Shown here piece by piece: positions 36,201-49,400 of a stretch of 64,000 nt of DNA. The position numbers and the translations under genes are program-made. The notes under the pieces were generated by a model. It was not told where the DNA came from. It saw only the letters and a program-made list of their open reading frames with translations, and made no database searches. The stretch covers positions 1,178,001 to 1,242,000 of the forward strand of contig BQMF02000036.1 of the NCBI GenBank assembly GCA_027922465.2, in the 5' to 3' direction. This DNA is from Turritopsis dohrnii. Its lineage: Eukaryota; Cnidaria; Hydrozoa; Anthoathecata; Oceaniidae. How positions within the stretch are numbered: the first letter of the stretch is position 1; each line of letters starts with the position of its first letter.

Positions 36201-39200
36201 GTTGTATTTCCATGAATCCAAAATGTGACAAAAAACAAAATTATGGAATAGTGAATAGGAAAATAAAAGCCCTTAAAACCTGATGAAAACTGAAAGATTG
36301 CAAATTTAGGAAAAGTATGGATGTGAACATTCAGTTAATGTTTTTTTCAGAAATTGAGGTTTTTAGATCTCAAATTGTAACATTTGTCTTTCAAGACAAG
36401 GAATATACATGGATTGGCAGCAGAATCTATAGGGATGGCACATACCAGGAATGTATTCCAAATTCTGTTTTGGTTAATCAATAAATCATATATTTATGTT
36501 TCGTATCAGAATGGTTTACAAAAACAATAAAAAGCAAATAAAAAAGCAAAATCAGATGTTTTTTTTTTGGAAGGACAGCTGCAATAAAAAGTGATTGAAA
36601 CGTAAATTGATGATAAAAAAAATCATACTTTATTGATGGTTTTAATTCTTTATTCTCGGATCCAGAAAATCATTGTGAATGAGATATCATTTAGACTGAC
36701 AATGCTGCACCCTAGCTGAATATTTGATGACCTGCTAATTGGAGGTTATTTTATCCAAATGAAAATTAATTTGGATAATGAATTCTTAGTCTAAATATGC
36801 AATTACTTCTAGTTTATTTTCATTCACAATTACACTAAGTGATTTACATAATAAGTTGTGCACCAGACAATAGAATCCATTAAAATCCCAATTTCGCTAA
36901 AGTTGTTAGAAAAATGTCCAGGTAAAATAACCTAAAAAAAACTACCTGTTCTAAAATATGTAACGCAAACTTCTGATGAGGTATGCAGTGTTTTGCTGAA
37001 CAAGCATCTTCCAATTCCTTGTTTGCCAGGTGACTGTGAAGCCGGTGAAGTATATTTTCCTTATGGGAAAAAGAACGATGTGAAACCATTGAAGAAAAAA
37101 GGGATTATCCCCCAAACAAAACAGGAGGCGAGACTTACAAAACATTCAGCTGCATCATCCATCCGACCTAGCTGAAACCGCTGGTCATCCTATACAAGTA
37201 CACACAAATTTGAATATAAGAATCCTTTTTTTAAGATGTAAAGCATAAACATAAATGAAAGTGGCTTAAGTTGACCTCAAATGCATTTGCCAGTGCATGA
37301 CGTAAGTCCTCCGGATCAAGCACTGTGGCCTCACTTCCTTCGAATTCCTTGAAAATCCTCTAGAAAAAAACAAATGTATGACTTCTTTCCATCTTCAATG
37401 CAAGTCATTTGAATTTCTTATAATGTTAAGTCTATACCTTCAATGCACAAAAAATGCATGCATCGCTCAGACATGCATGACCATGCAGAAGACGAAAACT
37501 TCTTCGAAAAACATTTAGATGCCATAATATCTATAACGAAGCATGAACTTAACTCTTTATTTCTTTTTTTTTGTCAAAGAAAATGCTGATATAATAATAA
37601 CTATACAAGAGGGCAACCAGGAAAGGATATGGAGCAAAGCTAGCAAAGCTGTTGGAATGCTTCCACAGTTGAAGTATAGGATACCCTCTTTGATATTAAT
37701 CTGGTTCGCACGAGTGTCTCGAAACAATATTTTGCTGCTTCATTCTGATGGTTTTTCCGTTGACGTGTTTTTCAAATTTACCAATTTTCTAGGTTCATGT
37801 GAGCCTCGTGAAGAAGTAGTCAACAGTCAAATGTCAAGAAGAAAGTCTGGATTCCGTTTTGAGGCAATTCATTTGCAAGAAAAACAATTCTAAATGATAT
37901 TATTATAATAGACCTACAATGTCACAAATCGGTAAAGTCAGATTAAAACAGACATTTGGAACTTATTTTTATCAGAAAAATCTAACAATTTTCCTTTATT
38001 TTCATTTGATTTTTATTTTCGATTCAAAGGGTTTATAAACTGTGCAATGAGGTCCAACAAATTCCAGCTTTTCGTCCTATCTCTTTAATTCACCTGTCCT
38101 AGTATTCTACTATCCCACTAGCCTGGATCAGAGTCTAATCTAGCCAAAAGAGTGTCCGTTGATCGGACGCTGCCCTCTGAGTTTTTGCGTTTGTCTTTTT
38201 AATTTATTTCACTTTAAAAACTTGGAAAATCATTATTGTATAGGGGGTTGGGGTCAGAGGTTTAACCCACTGAAATAAAGCTCAGGTTGCCCTTTTCCTT
38301 AAAAAAGTGCCCTGTGAACGTTCATAATGTGCCCTTTTTCCCTTCCACCGGACGCTGCCCTTCCATTCTAGATTAGACCTTGTGGGTAGCATTAAACATC
38401 ATGATTTCAAAACATTCTCATATCATGTCAAGTTTTAATCTGAAATCAGCTAAACTGTTTAAACAGGAAATACTTGAAAAAAAAAATAATCCAATCATAA
38501 TATAAAACCATGTGGGTCAATGACAATTTGTTTTATTTATGGCAACACTTGAATGTTTTTACAAAATATACATTTGAATGGTTAAGCCACACAACAAAAC
38601 AAGCAAAAGTAAATCCTGTTAATTGTCAACGATAACACAAGCACTTAAGGATGATATTATAAACAAAAGAATTATGAATGGTCGTATCATAGTCTAATTA
38701 AACGAAAAAGATACAGACTTCCTTGTTTTTTTAGCATCTTAATGATTACAAAACAATGAGTATAATCAGACAAACATGGGATGAAATTTAGGAAGTTTTA
38801 TATTTTGCAGACAATACTTATAAGAATTCTTAAAAAAAAAATAAAAATTCTGTTCTTTAAACAATTTTTAAAATTATATTTTTTTAATATTGGCAAACAC
38901 AGATTTTTTTTATTTCTTTAAACATTATTATTCTTATTTCAGAATAGCCAGTGACAGTACAAAATTATTGTAGAAATGACATAATAGATGACACCTAATG
39001 CTTAATAGATTGATGAAATGTCCTACCCATTCTTTCAAATTTACCTTAAATCCTCTTAGCAATATCTCAAGTTTTCAGCTCAAAGGAATTTTGAAATTTG
39101 CAATCAAAATCATTTTGGTCGCATAAACATTCCTTTCCAAAGTCAGTCAGTGAAATTTCACACTTTGTTTGACTGTTACAAAAATAGAAATGAAATAAAA

Positions 39201-39963
39201 GAATTGCAGTAATGGATACATAGACAATAAAATGGTATTTCACAGGTTATAGAAATTGTACAATAATTCTTTCAAGGTGTCACATTCTTGAAAAAATAAA
39301 TGAATGAGTTTCAGAGACAGAAACGTGGTATTTGTGAATTTACAAAGGAAAAACAGCCCAATGAATATAAAGATACTTATTCCCCAATGGACAGTCACGT
39401 TATATGTTAATCTAGAATGCAATCATCGTTGTTTTTTTCCGAAGTTATAATCATTGTTATATAGTGTATATAGTATATATAGTATTGAACAAAAAAAACA
39501 CACAGAGTTTTCACAATATTTCGATTTATTAAAAATCTTTGTCAAGTCTTGATGGCTAAACTTTATAACTCTTACACTCATTCATGGAAATGTGAAATCG
39601 AACTTAAATGTCATTTGTAATATCAATTTAATTATATACATGTTTTTTTAAAAAAAAACAATTTCATAAGAACACAAGTCTCACGTTAGATTTTATAAGC
39701 TCTTATAAGAAAAATGCGGAGTTTAAATGGTAATCAATTTAAATAGTGATTTCGTGAAAGCTGTATATAGTAATACTTACCTGAACACTAGCATTTAAAA
39801 AGCAATTATTATCCCCTGGTGAATTAAACAAGCCTTTACTTGGGAGACATAAGGACATGCGACTGCCAAGGCGTGGCCTGAAAGAATTTGTTGTATTGAC
39901 AGAAATAGAGAAGTCTTCTTCGAATGTATCATCATAATCATAGATTGAAGGATCATGCATCAT
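30211..39963 (-). CDS. Ubiquitin carboxyl-terminal hydrolase of the USP53/USP54 type
   Basis: Fifteen exons join with consistent phases: 39963-39781, 37530-37438, 37359-37276, 37189-37139, 37059-36946, 36120-36041, 35702-35609, 35289-35208, 34928-34828, 34420-34271, 33878-32678, 32568-32458, 31784-31580, 31167-31101 and 31008-30211; about 1137 residues. The USP domain fills ~45-375: Cys box [18 protein letters not shown] (nucleophile Cys54), [35 protein letters not shown], zinc-binding CQC and CP..KRC pairs, [10 protein letters not shown], His box YYGRHYVSF (His321), FDDA (Asp ~338), then [17 protein letters not shown]. These are the landmarks of USP53/54 (fly echinus). The rest is basic, Ser-rich and probably disordered, with tandem GPPSYD motifs, and ends in a C-x2-C..C-x2-C motif ([20 protein letters not shown]). 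USP53/54 were long called inactive but are now reported to be K63-chain-directed; Cys and His are intact here. MITEs occupy introns at 34683 and 32140. Confidence 0.93.
31866..31973. repeat. 36-bp minisatellite, three copies
   Basis: TCTCCATAATATACCATACG.. recurs at 31866, 31902 and 31938, a period of exactly 36 bp, inside a USP53/54-like gene intron. Because 36 is a multiple of three, it creates a spurious open frame. Confidence 0.9.
31974..32057. repeat. Dispersed repeat shared with NUP42 intron 7
   Basis: AATATCTCAATGGGA and GAACGAAACTGATCTTGTCA followed by GGGGAGCGC recur at about 55968-56045. Confidence 0.8.
32140..32303. mobile_element. 164 bp MITE with CCTTGTCGGGG ends and TA duplication
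   Basis: TA-flanked. Left end CCTTGTCGGGGATAATTTCG equals the reverse complement of the right end, CCTTATCGGGGATAATTTCG, with the inverted repeat extending about 30 bp. No coding capacity. Tc1/mariner-type by TA duplication. Lies in a USP53/54-like gene intron. Confidence 0.9.
34683..34800. mobile_element. CCCAGTGGG MITE family copy in a USP intron
   Basis: TCCCAGTGGGCAAATTTGTT start and CAATAAAAATGCTCTTCATC core; the right end is eroded. It lies within 30 bp of the splice donor of the exon 34928-34828. Confidence 0.8.
38132..38379. mobile_element. ~250 bp MITE with GTCTAATCTAG ends
   Basis: Left AGTCTAATCTAG and right CTAGATTAGACC are inverted repeats. GGACGCTGCCCT appears twice inside, near both ends. 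Lies in the first USP intron. Confidence 0.65.
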
Positions 39964-40596
39964 TATCCAAACAATGTTTTTTTTCTAAAAATAAGTGAAT
40001 AGCAACACACTTACGAGAACATACCTTTTACTATAAGACACTGCAACCTTGTTTTATAAACCTTACACTAGTTGTAAGTGTCAAAATTAGAAACTATCTT
40101 TTCAAAGAAAGAAGAAAAATGAAGATACTGTTTGAGAAAAGCCGTAATCAAGAGATTCCTAACGTCACAAAAGTAACAGATATAGTTCGTCAATATTAAG
40201 ATTGTTTACTAAGAATTATGGTAAAAAATAAATTAAAGGATTGCTGAAAAGAGCGATTATGCAAAGTGAATATCTTTTGCAGCGATAAGAAACTGTAAAT
40301 CGGTTATGAGTAAATAAATATATAAAGATATTTTATTTTGCCAATTTTATATTTTTTCTGTATTTTTATACAAACTGACCAACTTTATTTTGAAACCTTA
40401 TGAATATTTCAATCATATGCACTGAAATAATAAAATTCCATAAATTTACTAATTTGTGCCAGGAACAGAAAATGGGTCAGCCAGGCAGTGGGCTCAAACA
40501 ATATTTCTGATGCTCTCCTTTATCACTGAACTGACTGGCAAAAAATCTGTATGCTTTAGCAGTCACAAGGACAGGAAAACACTTCATCGTCATCGT

Positions 40597-40768
40597 AACA
40601 AGTGCGATATTTCCTTTTCGCACACCCCTAAATGTATCTGCCATACTGTTTTACTAGTTGGCTCTATATCACGAACATAAAAAATAACCCTAATCCTAAC
40701 CCTAGCCCTGACTCTAAAACATCCTAGATGGAGAGTGGGGGTGCGAAAAGGAAATAGCACCGTAACAA
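40597..40768. mobile_element. MITE with GTGCGA..TTTCCTTTTCGCAC ends
   Basis: TTTCCTTTTCGCACACCCC on the left and GGGGTGCGAAAAGGAAATAG on the right form an inverted repeat about 130 bp apart. A telomere-like CCCTAATCCTAACCCTAGCC lies between. Confidence 0.65.
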
Positions 40769-42057
40769 GCAGCTGTGTAAAAACAAACATATTATAACAC
40801 CACCAGAGCTTTGTTAATTATACCTCTGTCTCTAGTGGAGTATTGCATAATTTAAACCAAAACCTTTCTAGCAATAAGACCTGCTATGTACTTCTCTCAT
40901 CACATACCCTCTGAGGATGGTTGTTTTTGGGTTTTAGCACTTATTTTCTATCGCACACCACAACCAGACGAATCAGTCAACATAATCAAAAGGAGAGTGT
41001 TTATACCTTCAAATTGCAGGATGAATATTATTAAGATGCTGTTTTTCTTGAATAGGAAGCAATGTAGAAAGGTTTGATATCAGGAAATTTAAATTCATAT
41101 TCATTTATTCTCAATTAATAGTTTCTCTTGAGACACATCAATCAATCGATACAATCATCATGTTTTTTATATATGACACCATATTTAATAAGAACTTTGT
41201 TTTGCTGTACTATGTTGGCACATCAATCAAAAACAGAAATTGAAGATAAGCGATTTATGAATATCACTTTTTCTTATGAAGGTATACATCGAATGAACGC
41301 CGCAATAATTTGTTTCCTCACACCGCGACTAGTCTTCGAAATTCTGGCCCTCTGTGTCTTGTTGTTGTAGACTGTTTTATCTTTTTTGCCAGCTATGTAT
41401 CTGAATCCTTCTTAGGTATGAATTAATATTGATGTAATTATTCTAGATCTGCTGATGATTAAAATTATCATAGGTCCATGGCTATGCCATCTATCAGAGA
41501 GCGAGGAATCCATCTATTAGCTATGCATGGGATGACTTTTTGATGATTTTTTACACATTAAAAATGATCTTTATGAAAAGGTTTCATATTTTCATACGTA
41601 AAAGACCTTATTGCCTTTCTGCCATTGGTTTCTTTCCCTTTGATTCTGTAGAAAAATGACAAATTATAATTGGCATATAATTTTCTTCCTGGGGAAAGGA
41701 CTGTATAGTCTCGGCAAGTCAACTGGGTTGTTGTTAATCTACAACAGAAGCCATCCATGTTTTGCATGGCGAAGTCATTACGCGCATGGGTAAGAGAAAC
41801 ATTTTGAACCGTGATCATACCACGCCAAGGTCAGTGTAGTGGAGGCAAGCAAATGAAGCGGTGGATGATGTATTGTTCTTTTTAAATTAATTAAATTCTT
41901 AAATTTAAGAATTGTCATTTTGTATTGGAATAATGAAATTTTGTAAAATAATGAACTTTTTTACGCGGGCACTTAAACTGATGCGGACGGGTGACGCTTA
42001 ACTAATATAAAATTTCCATTGGTCTAAAAATTATGTTGATTAGGCATTATTATTATT

Positions 42058-42391
42058 AGGCCGACATCGAAAATGTGTTCGGTTCGGGTCATTTCAGGCT
42101 GTAAAAAAGGAGGCGGGTGGGCGGGTGGTATGACAGTCTCAATTTTATCAGGTTGAATCTTGCCACTCCCGAAATCAAATTTACCCAATGAGACTACTAA
42201 TTTCTCCTTTTTGATGGTTCAGATAAGTTCATTTTCGATGATTAGCGGTTCACAGTTAGCTTACGCGAATAAACGAATTTTGCAAATGGAATAATTTGCC
42301 GAACTTTTGCCCACCGCCCCCAAAACACCAAGTTTTCGTTATCAAAGTTAAGGGCCGCGGCTGACCCGAACCGAACTTCCGATGTCAGCCT
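42058..42391. mobile_element. ~330 bp MITE with AGGCCGACATCG ends
   Basis: Left AGGCCGACATCGAAAATG.. TTCGGTTCGGGTCA and right TGACCCGAACCGAA..CGATGTCAGCCTT are terminal inverted repeats of about 35 bp. Confidence 0.8.
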
Positions 42392-42946
42392 TATGCATTG
42401 GATGTTAACTTTAACATGAAATTTGATTGCTTTGCAGAGAAAAGATCTGAAATACATTGTTGGATACTGCCAATACTCTATGAGCCCAAATCAATACATA
42501 CTCTATCTGTCTAAATTTTTAAAATACTCACAAAAATAAATGAAACCAAAGCCCATTATATTTTGTTATAAAACGATAGATTTTTAGGTAAAAGTGTTCT
42601 CAAAGGCATAGTGGCATATTAAAATGTGTGTAAACCAGAAAAATATTGATTCTGTTACTGTAGTAAAATTGTTAGATTTGTCAAGTTATCATTTTGTTAT
42701 TTCAATTCTTTTCATTTCTATTCCCGAATAGGAATAGCAAATGTTTTGACCATGAACTACAATGCTGCAATTAAATAACCAGCGGACGGTGTCTAGATTG
42801 TTAAAACAAGAGCACCTGCCTTAGCGTTACAATGCAAAATGTGATAGTCTTTGTTAATTTAAAGTATATCCTTAAAATGAACTTTGTCCCATTTAACAGT
42901 CTGTTTAAAAGCTTTATTATAGGCGAGAGCAAAACATCTTAAAGAA

Positions 42947-43211
42947 CCCAGTGGGCAAAATCTTCAAAAAGTCACTGTGACAGAGAGCATTTTTATTGAA
43001 ATTGTGTGTAGATTTACAAAGAAATGCACTCCTTTGCAGAGGTTTTTAGAAATTTAAAGAAATGAGAAAGAATACTGACAGAAACTTCATAATTTTAATT
43101 TATTTCGGATACTTTTAAACGTTTTGGTATGCCATCCGACCAAATCAACATTTATACTTATATAGAAATGCACTCCTTCACAGAGATTTGTTAACGAATG
43201 TGCCAGCTGGG
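42947..43211. mobile_element. CCCAGTGGG MITE copy split or duplicated internally
   Basis: A left half (CCCAGTGGGCAAAATCTTCA.. to ..CACTCCTTTGCAGAGG) is followed ~110 bp later by a second right half (TATAGAAATGCACTCCTTCA.. to ..GTGCCAGCTGGGA). It could be two nested copies or one copy broken by an insertion. Confidence 0.65.
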
Positions 43212-45324
43212 AAGATTACTTTTGTGGCTTGTTGGATTGGTTTTCCTGTATATAAATACCCAGTTCTCTGTCTGTTTGTTGTCTGACTGTCTGCAGTCTT
43301 GGCATTTTATGGGGTGCGATCGCATTTGCACGCGCTGGCACATGCCTGCATCATACTTGGGCGTGCGATTTTATTATATAAATGGCACGCCTTAATCATG
43401 CAACTTGCACGCGCAAAAATTAATTTTTTGAATTGAATGAAATTCTTTTCATATCTTTAACAATTTTGTAGTATCCTGCATTTATTTGGAAGGCCTTTAG
43501 AATAGAAGATTGAAGAATTAACTCTATTTTGCTCAACGAAGTAACCGTTCGCAAGACGGTGTCCACATAAAGCGCAACACTCAAATTTTCTTTACTGCTT
43601 CATATCGAGCAAGTTTACTCCGGCGAAATTCGCTGACGAGTACAGAAATGTTGACCAATCAGAAATATTGTCACTAGGGAACATCGTGTCTGCAATTGAG
43701 TAGACACCAGTCGTTAGTCAAGATAAATCATATTTTAAAGGGAGCTGGAAACTAAGATGCTTTTTAATTTCATTGAATAGTCCTACTGTTACCACTTATG
43801 TTTTCATATTCTTTCGTGAGATGAACAAAGGAATTCGTATAACGAAGGAAATTTCAAAATTGCCTTAGCAACGGTGGCCGTTCTCCCTACCAACAACGAA
43901 TAATCACTTATTATACTTATTAATTTGTTGTCAATTGAGCACTAACGTTGAGTATGTTTATATGAGTATCTACGTGTGCCATTAAAAGCGCGTTTTAACT
44001 AACTCAAGGAGTGTTATAGCGAGCGTTAACGCCATCGGCCGCCTAATAATGTCAAGACTGAGAGTCGCATGCGTGCAATCAATCGCACGCCTGGAAATTT
44101 TTTCATCGACAAGACTGTGTCAAAATGGCAGATGGAAATATAGGGCTTTATTGTAGCTCTCCCTCATAATTAATGACTCATTCTAAACACTTTTAAAGAA
44201 CAATTTTTTTGGTTTCTGATCTTTGTAGAACAGGATATGTTTTGGAATGAACTGCAACTAATGCCAAAATGTACAGTACTACTCACGAATTAATATTGAT
44301 GTCTTTTATATGAAATATATTATACACCCAAGTAACTTGGTATGGATGTATAATAAAGGTTGAAACTTTTGCAGTTTTCGTGGATTTTAGCTAAATCCAT
44401 AAAGTTAAAACCAGCAAATTATCTTTAAAACAATGATTCCCACGTATTATTGCCCACAAGAGCAATTTTAATCATGTGATAACATCGTTTTTTGGGGTTT
44501 TTTTAATCTTGAAAATATTTTTTAACATTTTTATGTAATTTTCTAATTCAAAAAAAATTTTTTACCCAATATTTACCCGCAAATTGTAATCCGTGCAGAG
44601 ATGAACAGGGAAAATAATGAAATAAATAATGTAAATAAATAATAAAAACAGTCAATACCGCTAGAATTTTGGATGTATAGTGGTTGTCAAATCAGTAAAG
44701 AATTTTTGATGTCCATACCCTATACTTTCACGAACTTGAATTTTGCTTAAAATGACATCCAGTAAAAACCAATCTATTCCTTTGAGTTTCAATCTCATCG
44801 CCTGAGTAGTTCTTCCTTTTATAGCTTAAACTTTTTTATTATAATTTCTCGAATATTAAGCATTTGGTGGGTATCCTAAAAAAATTAACAATTTCTATTT
44901 CAAACTCAGAATTTCGTTAGGTTATGTGACTGAAACTGTTACATTCATGCAGTCAGCAGAAAAACAACATTCCAATATTAATTGATGCAACTGTAGATAA
45001 GATTTTTATTCTTTCGTCACATTTTTTTTTGAAAACCCATGTTCTGTCATTAGAAATGAACAAATTTATGATCTCACAGTCGGAATACAAAGACTTACAC
45101 CTTCCCTTTTATATATTATTTTGATCGCTTTAGCGTAATTAAAGTCTATAAAGCCATGTGATGAATGATTTAAAAAATGAAACAATTCAGTTTGTCTTGT
45201 TTTATTGCAACAATATTTACCGTATTTTCTCTATTAAACTCCCCCTCTCCAATAAATGTCCCTTTCAATCCTCAAAATATTCTATAAACACCCCTCTTTT
45301 TTTAACACGCCCCCCTTTTCAATT

Positions 45325-45326
<2 letters not shown>

Positions 45327-45358
<32 letters not shown>
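45327..45358 (+). repeat. Uninterrupted run of 32 G
   Basis: Poly-G tract inside a 'CCGTATTTTCT..TAAAC.CCCC' type dispersed repeat (about 45220-45530), about 360 bp upstream of SINHCAF. It could fold into a G-quadruplex; the exact length may be a sequencing or assembly estimate. Confidence 0.85.
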
Positions 45359-45359
<1 letters not shown>

Positions 45360-45719
45360 GGTTGATTGTGAGTTTGCAGTAAACAGCCTTATCAGTATAA
45401 TGAAGATGAAGATGATTTTGTCAATGTAGAAGATCTTTGAAACTTATCTATGTAAATAAATATTTTTGAAAGAACAAGAACGAAGTGTCCCTTTTTTAAA
45501 TAAACACCCCTCTCTGTGGTGCATATATCATGGGGCTAGTTTATGCAGTTCACGTATCATATCTGAAAATCAAACTTTTTGATATCTTTCCCTTATTTTC
45601 TTCATTTGGAGGCACTTAATGAACTGCTAAAACATTCCTACTGTTGCTAGGGAGGAATTACTTATCAGATGTATTAACAACATCTCATTGTGATTTAGAT
45701 TCTAGTAGAAGAGAAGAAA

Positions 45720-46487
45720 ATGCCGTCCGAGAGAAGAAATTTGTTTAGATCTATCGATGGCTGCACCATTTGCCGAATGAAGTCTGCACGGCATGCCTTT
45801 CAAGATTCAGCGAAATGGTCTAAATACTTTCAGGAATGCTTTAAGCTAAGTGAAAATCGAGCCAGTGAAATCTGCTACCTATGCATCAAATCTGTCAACA
45901 AGTGGCGACGGTCTTCTAAAAACGCCAAACCAGATTTCAGTTATGTTGTGGATAGTAAATTAGTCAATCAGCAACAGAGACGAAATTCGATTAAGAAGCG
46001 GCGTAGTTCTGCTCTTATCGAAATGGAGGTTGGAACCAAAGAGGAAAACAAAGTCGCTTTAATGGAAGAAGATGATCTACTCTCCGACACAGAATCTAGT
46101 GGTGATGATGCTGATGCGACAGGGGTTCCTAACACATACTTTGACACGCCTAGCCCTGATTCATTGGAAGTTTCCAGTGATTCTGACGGCAGAAGCACCA
46201 AAGATGCATCTTGCCAGACCTCGTTTTTGTTTCCATCGCTCACATCACCTCAAGCCAATGAATTCAAACTACCGTATATTGACTTGTCCAAATGGAGGCA
46301 GGAACAAATTTGCTGCGGTGTAATTTTCCGTGGGCCTGTTGGCGAGGTTCTCGTCGACCCGAAATGGCTAAACCCCAGCTGTGGTTTTTGCAATCGCAGT
46401 TGTAGTACCCCCACCACGAAAGAGGATCCCAAAGAAATCAGTATGTTCGACCAAAAGCTGATCAAACTGGTCGAATCCTCGTCTTGA
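45720..46487 (+). CDS. SINHCAF: SIN3-HDAC complex associated factor (SINHCAF/FAM60A)
   Basis: A subunit of the nuclear Sin3-histone deacetylase corepressor. A single open frame of 255 residues starts at ATG 45720. The N-terminal ~65 residues carry the family's zinc-binding pattern: 'YRSIDGC..C' type start (FRSIDGCTICRMKSARHAF), then CFKLSENRASEICYLC and KRW-like NKWRRSSK. A basic linker (~85-100) and an acidic Ser/Asp-rich middle (~110-165) follow. The C-terminal ~65 residues contain 'YIDLSKWRQEQICCGVIFRG' and 'GEVLVDPKWLNP', matching the conserved C-terminal block of FAM60A. Vertebrate proteins are ~220 residues, so the linker here is longer. No intron is evident in the coding part; a non-coding 5' exon is possible. 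Confidence 0.93.
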   Translation: MPSERRNLFRSIDGCTICRMKSARHAFQDSAKWSKYFQECFKLSENRASEICYLCIKSVNKWRRSSKNAKPDFSYVVDSKLVNQQQRRNSIKKRRSSALIEMEVGTKEENKVALMEEDDLLSDTESSGDDADATGVPNTYFDTPSPDSLEVSSDSDGRSTKDASCQTSFLFPSLTSPQANEFKLPYIDLSKWRQEQICCGVIFRGPVGEVLVDPKWLNPSCGFCNRSCSTPTTKEDPKEISMFDQKLIKLVESSS

Positions 46488-49400
46488 AAACTTTTTTTTT
46501 TCGTGTTTTACATAATACTACCAAAACCTATATGTATTGCTGTAGTTATTCTTGACAACTTCGATACTAGCATTAAAGTGGTTTCAAATGTTTGGCTGGA
46601 CTAGAGAAGTTCTCAATGAAGCTTCTGTTAAATTGATAATTTTGTGTGCATGGTGTTTTCCCAAAATGTGTTCCATAACATTATTAGAGAAAAAAAAACT
46701 ATTTTTTTAAGTCTTAGCATTTGTACATAATCCCTTTTTTTGTTCATGTGTAGTATTTTTTGGTTATATATATTTCATTGGTGTCGAAAGGTATTTGACA
46801 AGATGCAATACAGTGTAACTTCAAGTCACAGAAACTTTGTTTATTTTTATCCTTTATGTCATCTTGCTGTGGTTTTTCTGTGTTCATTTCTGTGGACTTA
46901 ATGTCAATTTGGTCATCAAGATGCAACTCTTTTGAAATTTATAGTTTTTTGTTTTGAAAGTGGTTTCGTTTTGTTTTTGTTTTTTTGTTTTTTTATTATT
47001 AAACTATTCTTGTCAAAGTTCCTTTTTCGGCTGAAGTAGAATACATAATAGTTTATTTTTCATATCGGGAATTAATTTTAAAAAAATTAGGTATTTTTTT
47101 TAAGAAATGTGTAATTAGTCCTTTTCCTCCTTTCTTTTTTTTTTCTTTATTAATGCGAAACTTCAGGGGCTGATCCGCTATATTTTCATTAAGTCGATAA
47201 TATGGATGAAAATGTTCTTTTTTGTTGTGGCTAGTTGTTGTTGTTGCTGATTTGTAGCTGCAGTTGATTTAAACTGTTCAATATTGTTTTTTGAAGAGCC
47301 GAATAAACATGGTTGTTTTACAGAAAAAATCTTAAGAAATCAGATATCAGGAATAGCGTGCAAAAATAAGGTTTTCCGTTTAATTTCTTCGTTAGAATCA
47401 ATATCTGCATAATTCTGAAAAACATTTTCGAAACCATTGAAACGAAATAATGGTTGGCCCCTCTAAGAAGTTTGTCTCCAATTCTTTATTTTTGGTGTTT
47501 GCCAAAACATATATTTGTTTCTCCTGTAAAATCACACATACTTACTTTCCTTTTTCAAGGAGATTCACCTATTGACCATTTCATTGGGTGAATATTGTAG
47601 TTTACGGTTGTACGAAAGGTGAATTTCGTTGACTGCAGGTTTTTTTTATATATATGCTATAATGCTAGAGGAAAGTTTTGTAAATAGATTATGAGAAATT
47701 TTATTCTCCCTTGTTATTTTGTTTTGTCGTTGTTATGAAATGGAATATTTGTTTCTGTAGCGACAGGTCAGTGTAGAATTGTTTCTGATGTCACTTTTCA
47801 TTCCTGATGCATAAACACACATTTAGTTTTATATTTTCTATATATATCTATGTATCAAAATCATTGTTTTGTTTCCTTCTCCTTTTCCATCCTTTGTTTA
47901 TTTTCATAAATTCATTTGATTTGCAATTAGGTCCTTTCCGAACATGTTATTTTCGTAATCCAAGGAGAATGTCCGTCTGTAATTTGAGGAACAACATGCA
48001 AAAGAAATATACGATAAATTATTTACAGAAAATGATGAAAAAATTGGTCATATCTTTAGTGTTCCAATGGTTTCTGTATATGTGATGCTCCAGGGGATTA
48101 TAGTTTTATAGTTGATATTGTTATCGCATTTGTCCATTTTAATGTCATAACGTTATTCGTATGATGTTTTGTGGTTTGTGATTGAAGTCCCCTGAAGTGT
48201 CTCACATACAGTTAGAAATTGACAATATTTTAAAAAAAGGTTTTTGCAAAGAGATGTCATTTGAAGTATCTACCCAATGGGCAAATTCGTTGAAAGATCA
48301 CTGCAAAGGGGTACATTTCTATAGAAATATACACACACTATTTCATTAGAAATGTTCTTTATCTCAATGACCTTTTGATAGTTTTGCCCACTGGGTGGAT
48401 GTACTTGGATTTCAACTTTCCTGATTTTGGATGATATCATTATAGCAAATGTTGTGTTCAGCTACGGTTGATATTCTGCCAAAAGGCCATTTGACTGCTG
48501 ATCATAAAAGATCTGTTGTCAAAGTTTAATCTAAGTTTTTGCTGCCTCAAGTTGATCGACAATGTTAGCTTCAAGATTATGATTGTATATGTAGGGATGT
48601 AATAAAATGTGTACTTAACTGGTCTGGTTGTCTGAAAATTTACTATATATATACTATTTACTAAGCCTATGTAACACTTTAGAGTTATGCTCATTTTATG
48701 CACTCAAAATCAATTTTTGAATGCCAATCTGTATGATTTCTGAAATTTGAGTTGAAGTTATGATGTAAATAATATTGAATGATAAGGCAGTTTACACAAA
48801 TGTGGCAGCAACATGGACAATGACATGAGCAAAAGTAAGGAAATGTTTTGATGTTCAAAGAATTGTTAGATTCATAAAATACGCTAAAACCTACAGTTAC
48901 TATTCTATAATCCCATATTATCTCACGAAACCTCTCAGGATGTCATAAGTAGTAAACTCTTTCTTATCGAAGAAGAAAACTAAGATTTATTGGAATTATG
49001 TCACAATCCTTGTTGACGTTACACTTGCGTTAACTCTCTATTGATGAATCGTGACTGAAACGTAAAACATAAATCGCCTTGAATATTTCTTCCCATCTCA
49101 TCTTTAGTTTGTGTTTCAAATCTGTATAGATTCCCTTCATTTCTTTAACCTTTTACTTCCAAGATTTTTGCCAACGTCACTCAGTATGTAAGCCATTCAT
49201 ATGAAACATTTTCTGTATACGACGACAACTTCAAAGTTTTTACTTCATCATCAGGTCTAGAATTGAAATAGTAAAACTCTGAAACTACTTGCTTAAATTT
49301 GCACCAAATAATATACATCCTTTGAAATTGTCGCAAACTATCAGAATGTTCGCTAGCTTATTCATGTTTTTTTTGTTTGACTTTTTTCTTCAACCTGTAT

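Larger units (their letters stand above)
39964..45719. other. Intergenic region with scattered MITEs
   Basis: Between the divergent 5' ends of the USP53/54-like gene and SINHCAF. It holds MITEs at 40597, 42058 and 42947 and the G-run repeat at 45327. A stretch near 43310-43420 and 44060 is rich in GCACGC motifs. No gene recognised. Confidence 0.6.
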
